Assembly: GCF_004145845.1 (NCBI RefSeq)
Contig: NZ_SELP01000007.1
Span: 62,001 to 126,000 of the forward strand
Direction: 5' to 3'
Length of the DNA: 64,000 bases
DNA from: Loktanella sp. IMCC34160
Lineage (GTDB): Bacteria; Pseudomonadota; Alphaproteobacteria; Rhodobacterales; Rhodobacteraceae
A program made the translations under genes and the position numbers. The notes below the pieces were generated by a model that made no database searches, was not told the DNA's origin, and saw only the letters and a list, made by a program, of their open reading frames with translations. The stretch's first letter is position 1, and each line of letters begins with the position of its first letter. Below, one piece after another: positions 15,538 to 24,893 of this stretch.

Positions 15538-15933
15538 TTACCCACCCAAGGGCGCGAACAGGTCAACCTCGTACCCGTCGGGGTCCACGACGGTGGCATA
15601 GCGCTGACCCCAGAAGGCATCCCAGGGCTGGGTCTTGACGGTGAACCCGGCGGCGGCCACCGCTGCGGCGACGCTGTCCACCTCGGTCGGGCTTTCGCAC
15701 AGAAGGGCAAAGGCGGAATGGGTGGCCGGGGCCGGCGGGCGGCCCGACAGTTTCTCGGCCAGTGCCGCGCTGTCGATCATCAGTCGCGCCTCGCCGGGCA
15801 GCGGGACTGCCTCAATATGCTGGGCGTCTGCGGGCACCTCGGGGATGTCAAACCCAAGACAGCGGTAGAAGGCGACAGAGCGGGCCATGTCACGGGCGGT
15901 GATGGCGACGGCGTCGATACGGGGGCGGGGCAT
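15538..15933 (-). CDS. VOC-superfamily (glyoxalase/bleomycin-resistance fold) protein
   Basis: A 131-residue single-domain vicinal-oxygen-chelate protein. The hallmarks are DAVAITARDMARSVAFY at the N-terminus (beta-strand plus helix), a second module with AFALLCESPTEVDS, and the terminal WGQRYATVVDPDGYEVDLF motif. The family binds a metal and ranges from glyoxalase to antibiotic-binding proteins; the substrate cannot be predicted. The ATG at 15933 has GAAGGA at a good distance; a GTG at 15948 overlapping the rhomboid stop is the alternative. It lies 11 bases downstream of the rhomboid gene and is probably co-transcribed with it. Confidence 0.85.
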   Translation of the reverse strand: MPRPRIDAVAITARDMARSVAFYRCLGFDIPEVPADAQHIEAVPLPGEARLMIDSAALAEKLSGRPPAPATHSAFALLCESPTEVDSVAAAVAAAGFTVKTQPWDAFWGQRYATVVDPDGYEVDLFAPLGG

Positions 15934-15944
15934 GGCGGGGTCCT

Positions 15945-16691
15945 TCACTTGCGGCGGCGAACGGTGGGAATGCGGCTGTCGATCCTTGTATAGCGAGCCT
16001 CGGGGTGGGGCGGGTGCCCATCGGTGCGCGACCAGAAGGCCGTGGCCCCCTTACGTAGCCAGCGCGGCAGGGCAAGGGCAATCCCGACAAGGAATCCGCC
16101 CGCATGGGCCCAATAGGCAACCCCGCCCGCCTGTCCGCTGTCGCCGACGCCGCTGAACAGCTGCAGCCCGAACCAGACGCCCAGCACGATCCAGGCGGGG
16201 ATCGGGATGATCCGGAAAAAGAAGATGATGATGATCAGCACATCGACCTGCGCCTTGGGGAAGAACAGCAGATAGGCCCCCATCACCCCCGCAATCGCCC
16301 CCGAGGCTCCGATCATCGGCACGTTCGAGGACGGGGCCGAGGCATATTGCGCTAGCCCCGCACCCACGCCCGCAGCCAGGTAGAACAGGAGGAACCCGAC
16401 ATGGCCCATCTCCTCTTCCATGTTGTCGCCGAAAATCCATAGAAACAGCATGTTACCGGCCAGATGCAGGAACCCGCCATGCAGGAACTGCGAGGTTATC
16501 AGCGCCAGCGGGTTATCTCCGGAGGACAGCCGGTCAGGGATCAGGGCGTAATGCCAGTAAAGTTTTGCCAGATCGCGGTCGGTCTGAAAGACCGTCACCG
16601 TAAGGATGAAAACCGAAATATTCAGGATAATCAGGGCATAGGTGACAAAGGCCACCTTCTCAGAGGGGTTATGATCGCGGATCGGGAACAT
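15945..16691 (-). CDS. Rhomboid-family intramembrane serine protease
   Basis: A 248-residue membrane protein with six or more helices. The catalytic Ser lies in GASGAIAG (about residues 128-135) and the His in AHAGGF (about 196-201); HGGFLHLAGNMLFL (about 71-84) is the conserved L1/TM2 region with its Asn. Rhomboids cleave membrane proteins within or near the bilayer; the substrate is unknown. A basic, proline-containing tail (HPPHPEARYTRID and following) is cytoplasmic. The start codon is an ATG at 16691. Confidence 0.93.
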   Translation of the reverse strand: MFPIRDHNPSEKVAFVTYALIILNISVFILTVTVFQTDRDLAKLYWHYALIPDRLSSGDNPLALITSQFLHGGFLHLAGNMLFLWIFGDNMEEEMGHVGFLLFYLAAGVGAGLAQYASAPSSNVPMIGASGAIAGVMGAYLLFFPKAQVDVLIIIIFFFRIIPIPAWIVLGVWFGLQLFSGVGDSGQAGGVAYWAHAGGFLVGIALALPRWLRKGATAFWSRTDGHPPHPEARYTRIDSRIPTVRRRK

Positions 16692-16808
16692 CGGTCTTCC
16701 GGCAATTGGGTCGCGGCCAGACTAGCGGATTGGCCCGCCGCGTCACCATGGAAACTGGGGTTAACATCAAGGCGTTTGCATTTGTGATGTTTGACTTACC
16801 GCGCCAGG

Positions 16809-17102
16809 TCATGAGCTGCGTCGACTGAAAGCTGCGCAACCCCAAATCGCGACCAGCCATGCCGCGACAATTTGAATGAAGACCAAGCCGTAGTGCAAAT
16901 ATTCAGACCTGCCGGCGCCGAAGGTATGGACCACTTCACCGGCGATACTATCCGGCCAACCTGTGATCCCGAGGAACCACCACGCAAGCTGTCGAACTGT
17001 TGACGGATCGTCGTAGTGCAACTCTGCCGCGCTGGACACAAACGGGCCAAGCGCGACGATCGCTGTCCAGCCGACCATTACACTGAAACAGAATTTCGAC
17101 AT
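16809..17102 (-). CDS. Hypothetical small membrane protein
   Basis: A 97-residue frame with two hydrophobic segments (about residues 5-24 and 71-90) separated by a polar, Trp- and His-containing loop. A GGGGA site precedes the ATG at 17102. Base composition is a little lower in G+C than its neighbours. I do not recognise the family. It lies downstream of putA but after that gene's terminator, so it probably has its own promoter. The 117-base gap to the rhomboid start shows no further gene. Confidence 0.5.
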   Translation of the reverse strand: MSKFCFSVMVGWTAIVALGPFVSSAAELHYDDPSTVRQLAWWFLGITGWPDSIAGEVVHTFGAGRSEYLHYGLVFIQIVAAWLVAIWGCAAFSRRSS

Positions 17103-17123
17103 CGGTCCCCAAACGACTGCCTG

Positions 17124-17166
17124 AACAAAAAGAACCGCCCGGAACCCTCGTTTGAGAGCCGGGCGG
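17124..17166 (-). terminator. Rho-independent terminator of putA
   Basis: CCGCCCGG (17135-17142) pairs with CCGGGCGG (17159-17166) across a 16-base loop. On the minus strand the stem is followed by TTCTTTTTGTTC, so it terminates the leftward putA transcript 20 bases after its stop codon. Confidence 0.75.
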
Positions 17167-17185
17167 GTGTGCTAGGGACCTTTTA

Positions 17186-20100
17186 TCAGGCCGCGCTGCT
17201 TGCGGCCACCTCGGCCAGAAGGGCGGCGTTGCCCCCGGCGGCGGTGGTGTCGATGCAGACGTGCTGCTCGTGCAGCACATGGGCGGCGTCGGGTTGGGCG
17301 GTGACCAGCGCCACGATGGGGCCCTCGCGCCGGGCAAGGGCAGCCTCATAGGCGCGGGCGGTGTCCGCGTCGCCCCACCAGAGCACGGTCGCCAGCGGGG
17401 CCAGCACGGTCAGCGCCTCGGGCGGCACATCGCCTCCGGCCTCGACCGCGATGCCGCCCAGGGCGCGCACGGTGTCGGCCTGCGCTTTCGCGGCGGCTGC
17501 CCCCGGCCCAAGGCACAGAACCGGACCACGGGGCGAGACGCCCAGCCGGTTGGATTCCCCGGTCGGCCCCGGCATCGCCACGGGCTCGGGCATCGCGCCG
17601 GCAGGTGCGGCCTGCATCAGTGCCCCGGCCAGCGCGCCGGTGTCCGCCGCCCCGTCCCAACTGCCCACCGGCCCTGCAGCGGCGGGCGCGCGGAACCGTG
17701 TCAGGTAGTGCGGCCCACCGGCCTTTGGCCCGGTCCCAGACAACCCCTCGCCCCCGAAGGGCTGGCTGCCGACCACGGCGCCGATCTGGTTGCGGTTGAC
17801 ATAGATGTTGCCCGCATGGACCCGCTCCACGATGGTCTGCACCCGGTCGTCGATCCGCGTGTGCAGCCCGAAGGTCAGCCCGTAGCCGGTGGCGTTTATC
17901 CGGTCGATCACCGCCTCGATCTCGTCGGCGCGGAAGGTGGCCACATGCAAGACCGGCCCGAAAATTTCCCGCTCTAGCGCGCCGATTCCATCGACCCGGA
18001 TCACCGTCGGCGACACGAAGTGTCCGCCCTTGGGTTCCGGCAGCTCGTGCAGGATGCGGCCTTCGGCGCGGGCGGCCTCGATATGGTCGCGGATGGTTTT
18101 CAGGGCCTGGGCGTCGATCACCGGGCCGATGTCGGTGGCCAGGTGCCAGGGGTTGCCGATGGACAATTCATCCATCGCGCCCTTCAGCATTTTCAACAGC
18201 TTGTCGGCAATGTCTTCCTGCACATACAGGCAGCGCAGCGCCGAACACCGTTGCCCGGCGGACCGGAAGGCGGACATGACGATATCGCGGACCGCATGTT
18301 CCGGCAGGGCGGTGGAATCGACGATCATCGCGTTCAGCCCGCCGGTTTCGGCGATCAGGGGCGTGCCGGGGGCGCAATGCGCGGCCATCGCGTCGCGGAT
18401 TTTCATCGCCGTGGCGGTGGACCCGGTGAAGGCCACGCCGTTCACCCGCGCGTCTGATGTCAGGGCCGCGCCCACGCCGCCGCCACCGGGCAGTAGTTGC
18501 AGAGCCGTGCCCGGCACCCCGGCTTGATGCATCAGCGCCACCGCGCGGGTGGCGATCAGGGGCGTCTGTTCGGCGGGTTTCGCCAGAACGCCATTGCCAG
18601 CCGCGAGCGCGGCGGCCACCTGTCCGGTGAAGATCGCGAGTGGGAAGTTCCACGGGCTGATGCAGGTCCAGACGCCGCGCGGGTCGGTGGCGTCGCCCGC
18701 CGCGCGGGCCTCGGCGGCGTAGTAGCGCAGGAAATCCGCCGCCTCGCGGACCTCGCCCACTGCATCGAACATGATCTTGCCCGCCTCGCGGGCGACAAGG
18801 GCGAAAATCTCTTCTGCGTTCTCTTCGTAAAGGTCGGCGACCCGGTCCAGCACATCGGCCCGCTCGGCGGCGCTGGCCTGCCAGGGGCGGGCGGCGTCAA
18901 GTGCTGCGGCGATGTCAGAGGGGGTGGCTTCGCGCACCTCACCCACCACATCCGACAGATCGGCGGGGTTGGGCATCATGCGCGGGTCAGCCCCAGTGCC
19001 ACCGGTGGCGACCATCGGCGCGGCGGTCCAGCGGTGCCCCTGATAGGGGGCGCGGCCCGCGTCGATCCCGGCCAGCGTCGGCACATGGGTAATGTCCCAG
19101 CCTTTGGAATTGCGGCGATGCGGCGCGAACAGCTCTGGCCCCGTTGGCAGGTGCAGCCCTTGCCCCAGCGCGTCGAACGGGCAGGCGGCAACCACCTCGG
19201 CCGGGACGTCTTCGTCCACGATCTGGTTGACGAAGCTGGAGTTGGCCCCGTTTTCCAGCAACCGCCGGACAAGGTAGGCCAGAAGGTCTTCATGCGCGCC
19301 TACCGGGGCATAGACGCGGCAGCGGGTGCCTTCGGCCTTCAGAACGATGGTGTGCAGTGCCTCGCCCATGCCGTGCAGCCGCTGGAATTCATAGTCGGCG
19401 GGCGTGCGGCCCATGTCGCGGGCCATATGCAGGATCGCGGCGACCGTGTGGGCGTTATGGGTAGCGAATTGCGGGTAGATGCGGTCGGTCATGCCCAGAA
19501 GCTTGCGGGCGTTGCCGATATAGGAAATGTCAGTGGCCTCTTTCCGGGTGAAGACCGGGAACCCTTCCATCCCTTCGACCTGCGCGCGCTTGATCTCGGC
19601 ATCCCAATAGGCGCCCTTTACAAGGCGGACCATGATCCGGCGGTCATGCTTTTCGGCCATGGCGTGCAACCAGTCGATCACATGGCTGGCGCGCTGGCCA
19701 AAGGCCTGCACCACCACGCCGAACCCGTCCCACCCCTTCAGGGCCGGTTCTGACAGGACGGCTTCGATCACATCCAGCGACAGGGACAGGCGGTCGGCCT
19801 CTTCCGCGTCGATGTTCAATCCCATGCCCGCCGATTTCGCCAAAAGGGCCAGCGACCGCAGGCGCGGGACCAGTTCGTCCATGACCCGCGCCTTCTGGGC
19901 CTGTTCATAGCGGGCGTGCAGCGCCGACAGCTTGACCGAGATGCCGGGGTTTTCCGCCACCGACCCCTTGTCGCAATGGTCCGCGATAGACGAAATCGCG
20001 CGGGAATAGGCGAGGTGGAAATGCTTGGCGTCATCCTCGGTCCGGGCCGCTTCGCCCAGCATGTCGTAGGAATAGGTGAACCCTTTGGCCTGCATCCCCT

Positions 20101-20656
20101 GCGCCCGCTTCATCGCGGCCTGAATGGTTTCGCCCAGAACGAACTGGCGGCCCATTTCCTTCATCGCGCGGGCCACGGCGGTGCGGATCACCGGTTCGCC
20201 CAGCCGCTTGATCGCGCCACGCATCACCCGGCTCAGGCCGGTGCCTTCATCATCCAGAACCTTGCCGGTCAGCAAAAGCGCCCAGGTCGAGGCATTGACG
20301 AGCGACGAGGCCGAATGCCCAAGGTGCTTGCCCCAGTCCGACGGCGCGATCTTGTCTTCGATCAGCGCGTCGATGGTATCGGCGTCCGGCACCCGCAACA
20401 GGGCCTCGGCCAGACACATCAGCGCGATGCCTTCCTCGGTTGACAGGCCGTATTCAGCCAGAAACACTTCCATCAGGCCGGGATCGGCGGCGTCGCGGAT
20501 CTGGCGGACAAGGTCGGCCCCCTTCGCGGCGATCTGTGCGCGGTCCGCAGCGGTCAGGGCGGCGGTGCGGGTCAGCCGGTCGATCACCGGGCCCTCGGGG
20601 GCATAGAGTGCGGCGTCGATATCGGTGCGGATCTGGGCAAGCGAGGGGTGGGACAT
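17186..20656 (-). CDS. putA: Bifunctional proline dehydrogenase / L-glutamate-gamma-semialdehyde dehydrogenase
   Basis: A 1156-residue two-step enzyme that oxidises proline to glutamate. The FAD-dependent PRODH barrel (about residues 130-480) shows LVKGAYWDAEIKRAQ, QFATHNAHT, EFQRLHGMGE and CRVYAPVGAHEDLLAYLVRRLLEN. The ALDH half (about 510-1010) has ETGGLNAMIVD and the nucleophile region SAGQRCSALR. A further C-terminal domain of about 120 residues resembles the lid/tail of longer PutAs. The ribbon-helix-helix repressor domain of E. coli PutA is absent, consistent with control by the divergent Lrp-type gene. The long open frame on the opposite strand (18497-19753) is a codon-bias shadow. Confidence 0.97.
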   Translation of the reverse strand: MSHPSLAQIRTDIDAALYAPEGPVIDRLTRTAALTAADRAQIAAKGADLVRQIRDAADPGLMEVFLAEYGLSTEEGIALMCLAEALLRVPDADTIDALIEDKIAPSDWGKHLGHSASSLVNASTWALLLTGKVLDDEGTGLSRVMRGAIKRLGEPVIRTAVARAMKEMGRQFVLGETIQAAMKRAQGMQAKGFTYSYDMLGEAARTEDDAKHFHLAYSRAISSIADHCDKGSVAENPGISVKLSALHARYEQAQKARVMDELVPRLRSLALLAKSAGMGLNIDAEEADRLSLSLDVIEAVLSEPALKGWDGFGVVVQAFGQRASHVIDWLHAMAEKHDRRIMVRLVKGAYWDAEIKRAQVEGMEGFPVFTRKEATDISYIGNARKLLGMTDRIYPQFATHNAHTVAAILHMARDMGRTPADYEFQRLHGMGEALHTIVLKAEGTRCRVYAPVGAHEDLLAYLVRRLLENGANSSFVNQIVDEDVPAEVVAACPFDALGQGLHLPTGPELFAPHRRNSKGWDITHVPTLAGIDAGRAPYQGHRWTAAPMVATGGTGADPRMMPNPADLSDVVGEVREATPSDIAAALDAARPWQASAAERADVLDRVADLYEENAEEIFALVAREAGKIMFDAVGEVREAADFLRYYAAEARAAGDATDPRGVWTCISPWNFPLAIFTGQVAAALAAGNGVLAKPAEQTPLIATRAVALMHQAGVPGTALQLLPGGGGVGAALTSDARVNGVAFTGSTATAMKIRDAMAAHCAPGTPLIAETGGLNAMIVDSTALPEHAVRDIVMSAFRSAGQRCSALRCLYVQEDIADKLLKMLKGAMDELSIGNPWHLATDIGPVIDAQALKTIRDHIEAARAEGRILHELPEPKGGHFVSPTVIRVDGIGALEREIFGPVLHVATFRADEIEAVIDRINATGYGLTFGLHTRIDDRVQTIVERVHAGNIYVNRNQIGAVVGSQPFGGEGLSGTGPKAGGPHYLTRFRAPAAAGPVGSWDGAADTGALAGALMQAAPAGAMPEPVAMPGPTGESNRLGVSPRGPVLCLGPGAAAAKAQADTVRALGGIAVEAGGDVPPEALTVLAPLATVLWWGDADTARAYEAALARREGPIVALVTAQPDAAHVLHEQHVCIDTTAAGGNAALLAEVAASSAA

Positions 20657-20687
20657 GAATCACTCCATAGATGATCTTCCCAAGATA

Positions 20688-20701
20688 CAGCATTGTTGCT
20701 G
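20688..20701. promoter_or_regulatory. Candidate PutR (Lrp-type) operator
   Basis: The palindrome CAGCA-TTGT-TGCTG lies in the 105-base divergent region between putA and the Lrp-type gene, in an AT-richer stretch. Lrp/AsnC proteins bind such interrupted palindromes. It is the only clear symmetric element in the gap; position is the main argument. Confidence 0.45.
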
Positions 20702-20761
20702 GGCGGTTCGCCTGCTATTGATCCAAGTGAAAGCCATTCGGACCGAAAAACAGGCCAAACC

Positions 20762-21244
20762 ATGACCGAACGATTTTCCGACATCGACCCATTCGACCGC
20801 AAGATCCTGGACGTGCTTGCGGTCGAGGGCCGGATCAGCGTGACCGAACTCGCCCGCCGCATCGGCCTGTCCAAATCGCCGACGCAGGCGCGTCTGAAGC
20901 GGCTGGAGGAATCCGGCGTGATCCGTGGCTACCGCGCCCTGTTCGATCCGATCCGGCTGGGCCGCGATCACGTCGCCTTTGTCGAGGTGAAGCTGACCGA
21001 CACCCGCGAAGCCGCGCTTGCGGAATTCAACGCCGCTGTCCTGAAAATCGCCGAGGTGGAACAATGTCACCTGATCGCCGGGGCCTTTGACTACCTGCTG
21101 AAGGTGCGCACCGCGTCGATGTCCGGATACCGGCTGGTTCTGGCGGAAAAGATTTCCACGCTGCCCTATCTTGCCAATACATCGACCTATGTGGCGATGC
21201 AGGCGGTCAAGGAAGAGGGGCTTGCCCCCGCCGCGCCGGCCTGA
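20762..21244 (+). CDS. putR: Lrp/AsnC-family regulator of proline utilisation, PutR-like
   Basis: A 160-residue protein with an N-terminal helix-turn-helix (FDRKILDVLAVEGRISVTELARRIGLS, with recognition-helix residues SPTQARLKRLEE) and a C-terminal RAM effector-binding domain (about residues 70-150). It is divergent from putA. In Rhodobacter and Agrobacterium an Lrp-type PutR activates putA in response to proline; the name is given on that arrangement. The ATG at 20762 directly precedes the family N-terminus. Confidence 0.9.
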   Translation: MTERFSDIDPFDRKILDVLAVEGRISVTELARRIGLSKSPTQARLKRLEESGVIRGYRALFDPIRLGRDHVAFVEVKLTDTREAALAEFNAAVLKIAEVEQCHLIAGAFDYLLKVRTASMSGYRLVLAEKISTLPYLANTSTYVAMQAVKEEGLAPAAPA

Positions 21245-21274
21245 CCAAATGCGGCAAATGTCAGGGAGTAACCA

Positions 21275-22057
21275 GTGAAACAGCGTATGAGTCACCGGCC
21301 GCGCCGGATTGGGCAGCGGGAATGGCTTCCCTTCATCCTGCATTCTTCGGCAGTTGTTCTAAGCGGCCTGCTGCTATTTCTCGGGGTCTTTTCCGGAGTT
21401 GCGGAAAAGGCGCTGGGTATCCTCTTCATGCTGCTTCTGATGACGCTGAAAGTGGCCTTTCACGAATTCGGCCATGCGATCATCGCCTACCGGGCCGGGG
21501 ACTATACGGTGCGCAGTTCCGGTTACCTCACGCTCAATATCCTGCGCTATTCCGATCCCTTCACCTCGATCCTTCTGCCGGGGCTGATCTTCATCTGGTC
21601 GGGCATCTTCCTGCCCGGCGGCGCGGTCTATCTGAACCCTGCACTGATCGACCAGAGAAAGAAGCTTTGGGTCGATCTGGGCGGAATCATCATGGATATC
21701 CTGACCCTGATCGCCCTGATCTTCATTGCCTATTCGACGTTTTCCCTCGGGTCGAAAACCTATGTCGCGCTGATGTCGACGGCGATCTACCTGTCGATCG
21801 GGTTCATCCTCTTCAACCTCTTGCCGATCCCGCCGCTGGATGGCTATTCCGCGCTGGCCGAGCTGGCCCCGGCCCGGATCCGTGAAACCATGTATCGGAT
21901 CCGCGCACAGGCCGGGTTCATGATCCTGATGGCGGTGTTTTTCCTTGCCCGCGACCTGTTCGGATTTCTTTGGGAGGCGGCCCGGTTCCTCTATGCCCTT
22001 ACCGGCCTTGATTTGATGTTCGCCTATTGGGGGCTACAGATGATCCGGCTGTTCTGA
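21275..22057 (+). CDS. M50-type (site-2-protease-like) membrane metalloprotease family protein
   Basis: A 260-residue polytopic membrane protein. The zinc motif HEFGH is at residues 63-67 within a hydrophobic helix, and the second family motif LLPIPPLDGYSA is at about 185-196 and supplies the Asp ligand. There is no PDZ or CBS domain, so this is the minimal core. Substrates are not predictable. A GTG start at 21275 is supported by AGGGAG 8 bases upstream; an ATG at 21287 is an alternative. It starts 30 bases after putR but does not look functionally linked. Confidence 0.82.
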   Translation: MKQRMSHRPRRIGQREWLPFILHSSAVVLSGLLLFLGVFSGVAEKALGILFMLLLMTLKVAFHEFGHAIIAYRAGDYTVRSSGYLTLNILRYSDPFTSILLPGLIFIWSGIFLPGGAVYLNPALIDQRKKLWVDLGGIIMDILTLIALIFIAYSTFSLGSKTYVALMSTAIYLSIGFILFNLLPIPPLDGYSALAELAPARIRETMYRIRAQAGFMILMAVFFLARDLFGFLWEAARFLYALTGLDLMFAYWGLQMIRLF

Positions 22058-22101
22058 TCCCTTGGCGGGGCCCGGCAGCTCTGCTAAGCCCCGGCCACAG
22101 A

Positions 22102-22187
22102 GCCCGCGTGGTGGAATGGTAGACATCGGAGACTTAAAATCTCTTGGCCGAAAGGCCGTGCCGGTTCGAGTCCGGCCGCGGGTACCA
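22102..22187 (+). tRNA. tRNA-Leu (anticodon UAA)
   Basis: An 86-base class II tRNA. Acceptor arms GCCCGCG and CGCGGGT, A discriminator and encoded CCA. The anticodon loop CTTAAAA between GGAGA and TCTCT gives UAA. A long variable arm with a GGCC-GAAA-GGCC hairpin and a GGTTCGAGTCC T-loop are present. Confidence 0.97.
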
Positions 22188-22278
22188 CCCCTGATCCCCG
22201 AAAACCGTTGATATCACCGCCCCCTTGCGCCATTCAGTCCGCGCCGACGCACGCGCGGCCAAGGGACAAGGGACAGCC

Positions 22279-23004
22279 ATGACCACCGCCACCCCGGCAC
22301 AGATCAGCATCGACGGTGTGACCGTGCAGCTGGGCGAGGTGCGGGCGCTGGACGGGCTATCGGTGCAGACCGCCGACCGGCGGATCGGGATCGTGGGGCG
22401 CAACGGGTCCGGCAAATCGACACTGGCGCGGGTGCTGTGTGGTCTGATCGCGCCCGAGGCGGGCCAGACCCGGGTGGGTGGCGTTGACGTTCTGACCGAC
22501 CGCAAGGCGGCGATCCGCACGGTGGGCCTGTTGTTCCAGAACCCTGACCACCAGATCATCTTCCCGACCGTCGACGAAGAGATTTCCTTTGGCCTGCGGC
22601 AGTTGGGGCAGGGCAAGGGGGCGGCAGCCGGTGCCACGGCGCGGATGCTGGCCCGCTTTGGCAAATCCCATTGGACGGGACGCTCCGTCGCCACCCTCAG
22701 CCAGGGCCAGCGACACCTAGTCTGCCTGATGGCGGTCCTTGCGATGGACCCGGCGGTGATCGTTCTGGACGAACCGTTTTCCGGCCTCGACATCCCGACC
22801 ACGCGGGCTCTAACCCGCTATCTGGACGCGCTGCCACAGACGTTGGTGCATATCACCCACGATCCGGCTGTGATCGCCGGATATGACCGGGTTATCTGGC
22901 TGGAGCGGGGCAAGGTCATAGGGGATGGTGCCCCGGGTACGGTGCTTCCCGCCTACCGCGCCGCGATGGAACAGGAGTTGCCCGATGCTGGCGCTGACCT
23001 CTGA
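22279..23004 (+). CDS. bioM: Biotin ECF transporter ATPase
   Basis: A 241-residue ABC ATPase with Walker [10 protein letters not shown] (about residues 39-47), Q-loop [10 protein letters not shown], signature LSQGQRH, Walker B VIVLDEPF and H-loop ITHDP. QNPDHQI is typical of ECF-type (cobalt/biotin) ATPases. It powers the biotin importer with BioN and BioY. Its 3' end overlaps bioN by 20 bases. The ATG at 22279 follows AAGGGACAGCC. No BioR-type TTATxxATAA box is visible in the 91 bases between tRNA-Leu and this start. Confidence 0.93.
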   Translation: MTTATPAQISIDGVTVQLGEVRALDGLSVQTADRRIGIVGRNGSGKSTLARVLCGLIAPEAGQTRVGGVDVLTDRKAAIRTVGLLFQNPDHQIIFPTVDEEISFGLRQLGQGKGAAAGATARMLARFGKSHWTGRSVATLSQGQRHLVCLMAVLAMDPAVIVLDEPFSGLDIPTTRALTRYLDALPQTLVHITHDPAVIAGYDRVIWLERGKVIGDGAPGTVLPAYRAAMEQELPDAGADL

Positions 23005-23599
23005 CATTCAGACCCCGTTTCACCGGCTTCGGGCGGGATGGAAGCTGGCCGCTTTGTCGCTGTCCACCGTTGGGCTGTTCGCCCTGCAATCGCCCCTTTG
23101 GCTGGCCGGTGCGGCGGCTGTCACTGCCGGGTTTTACCTGACCGGCGGGGTGCGGTTCGCCCGGCTTGGCCTGCGGATGCTGCGGCCCCTGTGGCTGGTG
23201 CTTGCGCTGATCCTTTTGTGGCATGTGGTGACGGGGGATTGGGCCCGTGGGTCCGCGATCTGCCTGCGGCTGGGCACGGCGGTGGCGCTGGCCAACCTTG
23301 TGACGCTGACGACGAAACTGTCCGACATGATCGACGTGCTGATGTGGCTGCTGTCGCCCCTCCGCGCGATTGGTCTGCGCACGGCACCCGTTGCGCTGGC
23401 CATTGCGCTGGTCGTCCGCTTTGTCCCGGTGCTGGGCGACCGGGCGCGCAGCCTGACGCAAGCCTGGAAGGCCCGGTCCACCCGACCGCCCGCATGGCGG
23501 ATCGTCCTGCCCCTGACTCTGTCCGCCCTTGACGATGCCGACCATGTGGCCGAGGCGCTGCGCGCGCGCGGCGGGGTGGCGGCAGAGTTTCGGCCCTGA
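22985..23599 (+). CDS. bioN: Biotin ECF transporter transmembrane (T) subunit
   Basis: A 204-residue membrane protein of the EcfT/CbiQ family with about five helices. The C-terminal cytoplasmic coupling segment contains ALDDADHVAEALRARGG, equivalent to the Ala-Arg-Gly coupling motif that contacts the ATPase (ARG at about residues 195-197). The ATG at 22985 lies inside the bioM 3' end. The position between bioM and bioY identifies it. Confidence 0.92.
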   Translation: MLALTSDIQTPFHRLRAGWKLAALSLSTVGLFALQSPLWLAGAAAVTAGFYLTGGVRFARLGLRMLRPLWLVLALILLWHVVTGDWARGSAICLRLGTAVALANLVTLTTKLSDMIDVLMWLLSPLRAIGLRTAPVALAIALVVRFVPVLGDRARSLTQAWKARSTRPPAWRIVLPLTLSALDDADHVAEALRARGGVAAEFRP

Positions 23600-23631
23600 T
23601 ACACCGCCCCTGACATTACGGAGGACCCCCG

Positions 23632-24183
23632 ATGCAAAGCCCCGAGAAATCCATCGCCCTGATCGCCCTCTTTGCCGCGCTGACCGCCGCGCTGGGGCTG
23701 ATCCCGCAGTTCACCATGCCCTGGGGCGTGCCGATCACCGCCCAAAGCCTTGGGGTGATGCTGGCCGGGGCGGTTCTGGGCGCGAAACGGGGCGGGCTGT
23801 CGATGCTTCTCTTCGTGGGGCTGGTCGCCCTTGGTCTGCCGCTTCTGGCGGGCGGGCGCGGGGGGTTGGGCGTCTTTGCCTCGCCCACCGCCGGGTTCGT
23901 CGTGGGCTTTCCGGTGGCCGCCTTTGTCACCGGTCTGGTGATGGAACGGCTGCGTGGCCCGATCGCACTGTCGGCCGGGGTGGCTGCGGCCATCGGCGGG
24001 GTGCTGGTCCTGTATGCCTTTGGCATGGTGGGCTTCTACCTGCTGACCGACCGGACCCTGTTTGCCGCCATCGGCATCCTGTGGGTCTATATCCCCGGCG
24101 ATCTGGTCAAGGTCGTGGTGACGGGCCTGATCGTTCGGGGGCTGTATCAGGCCCGGCCCGGCGCGATCCTGTCGCGGGGCTGA
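23632..24183 (+). CDS. bioY: Biotin transporter substrate-capture (S) component
   Basis: A 183-residue BioY-family protein with six membrane helices. Characteristic segments are VPITAQSLGVMLAGAVLG (about 34-51) and the GxxSPTxG-like FASPTAGFVVGFP (about 82-94), with Lys in GDLVKVVVTG near the end. BioY binds biotin with high affinity and associates with BioMN. An ACGGAGGA site precedes the ATG. The next gene, a nitroreductase, begins one base after the stop codon. Confidence 0.95.
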   Translation: MQSPEKSIALIALFAALTAALGLIPQFTMPWGVPITAQSLGVMLAGAVLGAKRGGLSMLLFVGLVALGLPLLAGGRGGLGVFASPTAGFVVGFPVAAFVTGLVMERLRGPIALSAGVAAAIGGVLVLYAFGMVGFYLLTDRTLFAAIGILWVYIPGDLVKVVVTGLIVRGLYQARPGAILSRG

Positions 24184-24184
24184 T

Positions 24185-24862
24185 ATGACGCCGGGCGGCG
24201 ACAGCCTGTTTGAACGGCGCACCTCGGTCCGGGCGTTTCTGGACCGACCCGTCGACAAGGCACAGGTCGCCGACCTTCTGCACATCGCCCGCATGGCGCC
24301 CAGCGGGGCCAACCTGCAACCGGGGCGGTTCCATGTGCTGGCCGGCAGGCCCTTGGCCGAGTTTTCCGCCGCGCTGACCGGCGCGGAGGCCGCGGGCAGT
24401 CCGCATGACGCCGATTATTCCTATTTTCCCCGCCCGATGCCGGCCGAATTGAAGGCGCTGCAACGGGCGGCGGGCTTTGCCCTTTATGCGGCCCTTGGCA
24501 TCGACAAGCGCGATCTTGATGGGCGGCGGGCGCAGTTCGACCGCAATTACCGGTTCTTCGATGCGCCGGTGGGTATTGTCGTCACCATCCGGCCCGACAT
24601 GGGCAAAGGGTGCTTCATGGATCTGGGCATGTGCCTGCAAACCTTCCTTCTGGCTGCGACCGATGCGGGGCTTGGGGCCTGCGGGATCGGCGCGCTGGCC
24701 AACCACGGGCGGCTGGTGCACGACCATCTGGGGCTGGGCGCGGACGAGTTGGTCGTCTGTGGCATCGCGCTGGGGCACCCTGACTGGGATCACCCGGTGA
24801 ACCAGTTCCGGACCGAGCGGCTTTCGGTCGAAGAGTTCGCGACCTTCCGGGGGTTTGACTAG
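24185..24862 (+). CDS. Nitroreductase-family flavoprotein in the biotin transport operon
   Basis: A 225-residue protein of the NADH oxidase/nitroreductase fold. FMN-contact motifs are the N-terminal RRTSVRAFLDRPV, APSGANLQPGRFHV (about 39-52) and the late GACGIG block near 181. Such enzymes reduce nitro groups, quinones or flavins; the natural substrate is not predictable. The ATG at 24185 follows the bioY stop by one base, so it is translated with bioMNY. Whether it has any biotin-related role is open. It converges on the thiolase-like gene with a 31-base gap. Confidence 0.88.
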   Translation: MTPGGDSLFERRTSVRAFLDRPVDKAQVADLLHIARMAPSGANLQPGRFHVLAGRPLAEFSAALTGAEAAGSPHDADYSYFPRPMPAELKALQRAAGFALYAALGIDKRDLDGRRAQFDRNYRFFDAPVGIVVTIRPDMGKGCFMDLGMCLQTFLLAATDAGLGACGIGALANHGRLVHDHLGLGADELVVCGIALGHPDWDHPVNQFRTERLSVEEFATFRGFD

Positions 24863-24893
24863 GGGCAGGACCAGCGCGGGCTATGCGATCTAC

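Noticed and set aside
18497-19753. A 418-codon open frame antisense to putA
   Set aside because: It lies wholly within putA, shows no recognisable motif and reflects third-position G+C bias.
22188-22278. A BioR or BirA operator upstream of bioM
   Set aside because: No TTATxxATAA-like palindrome or BirA-type site is visible in the gap.
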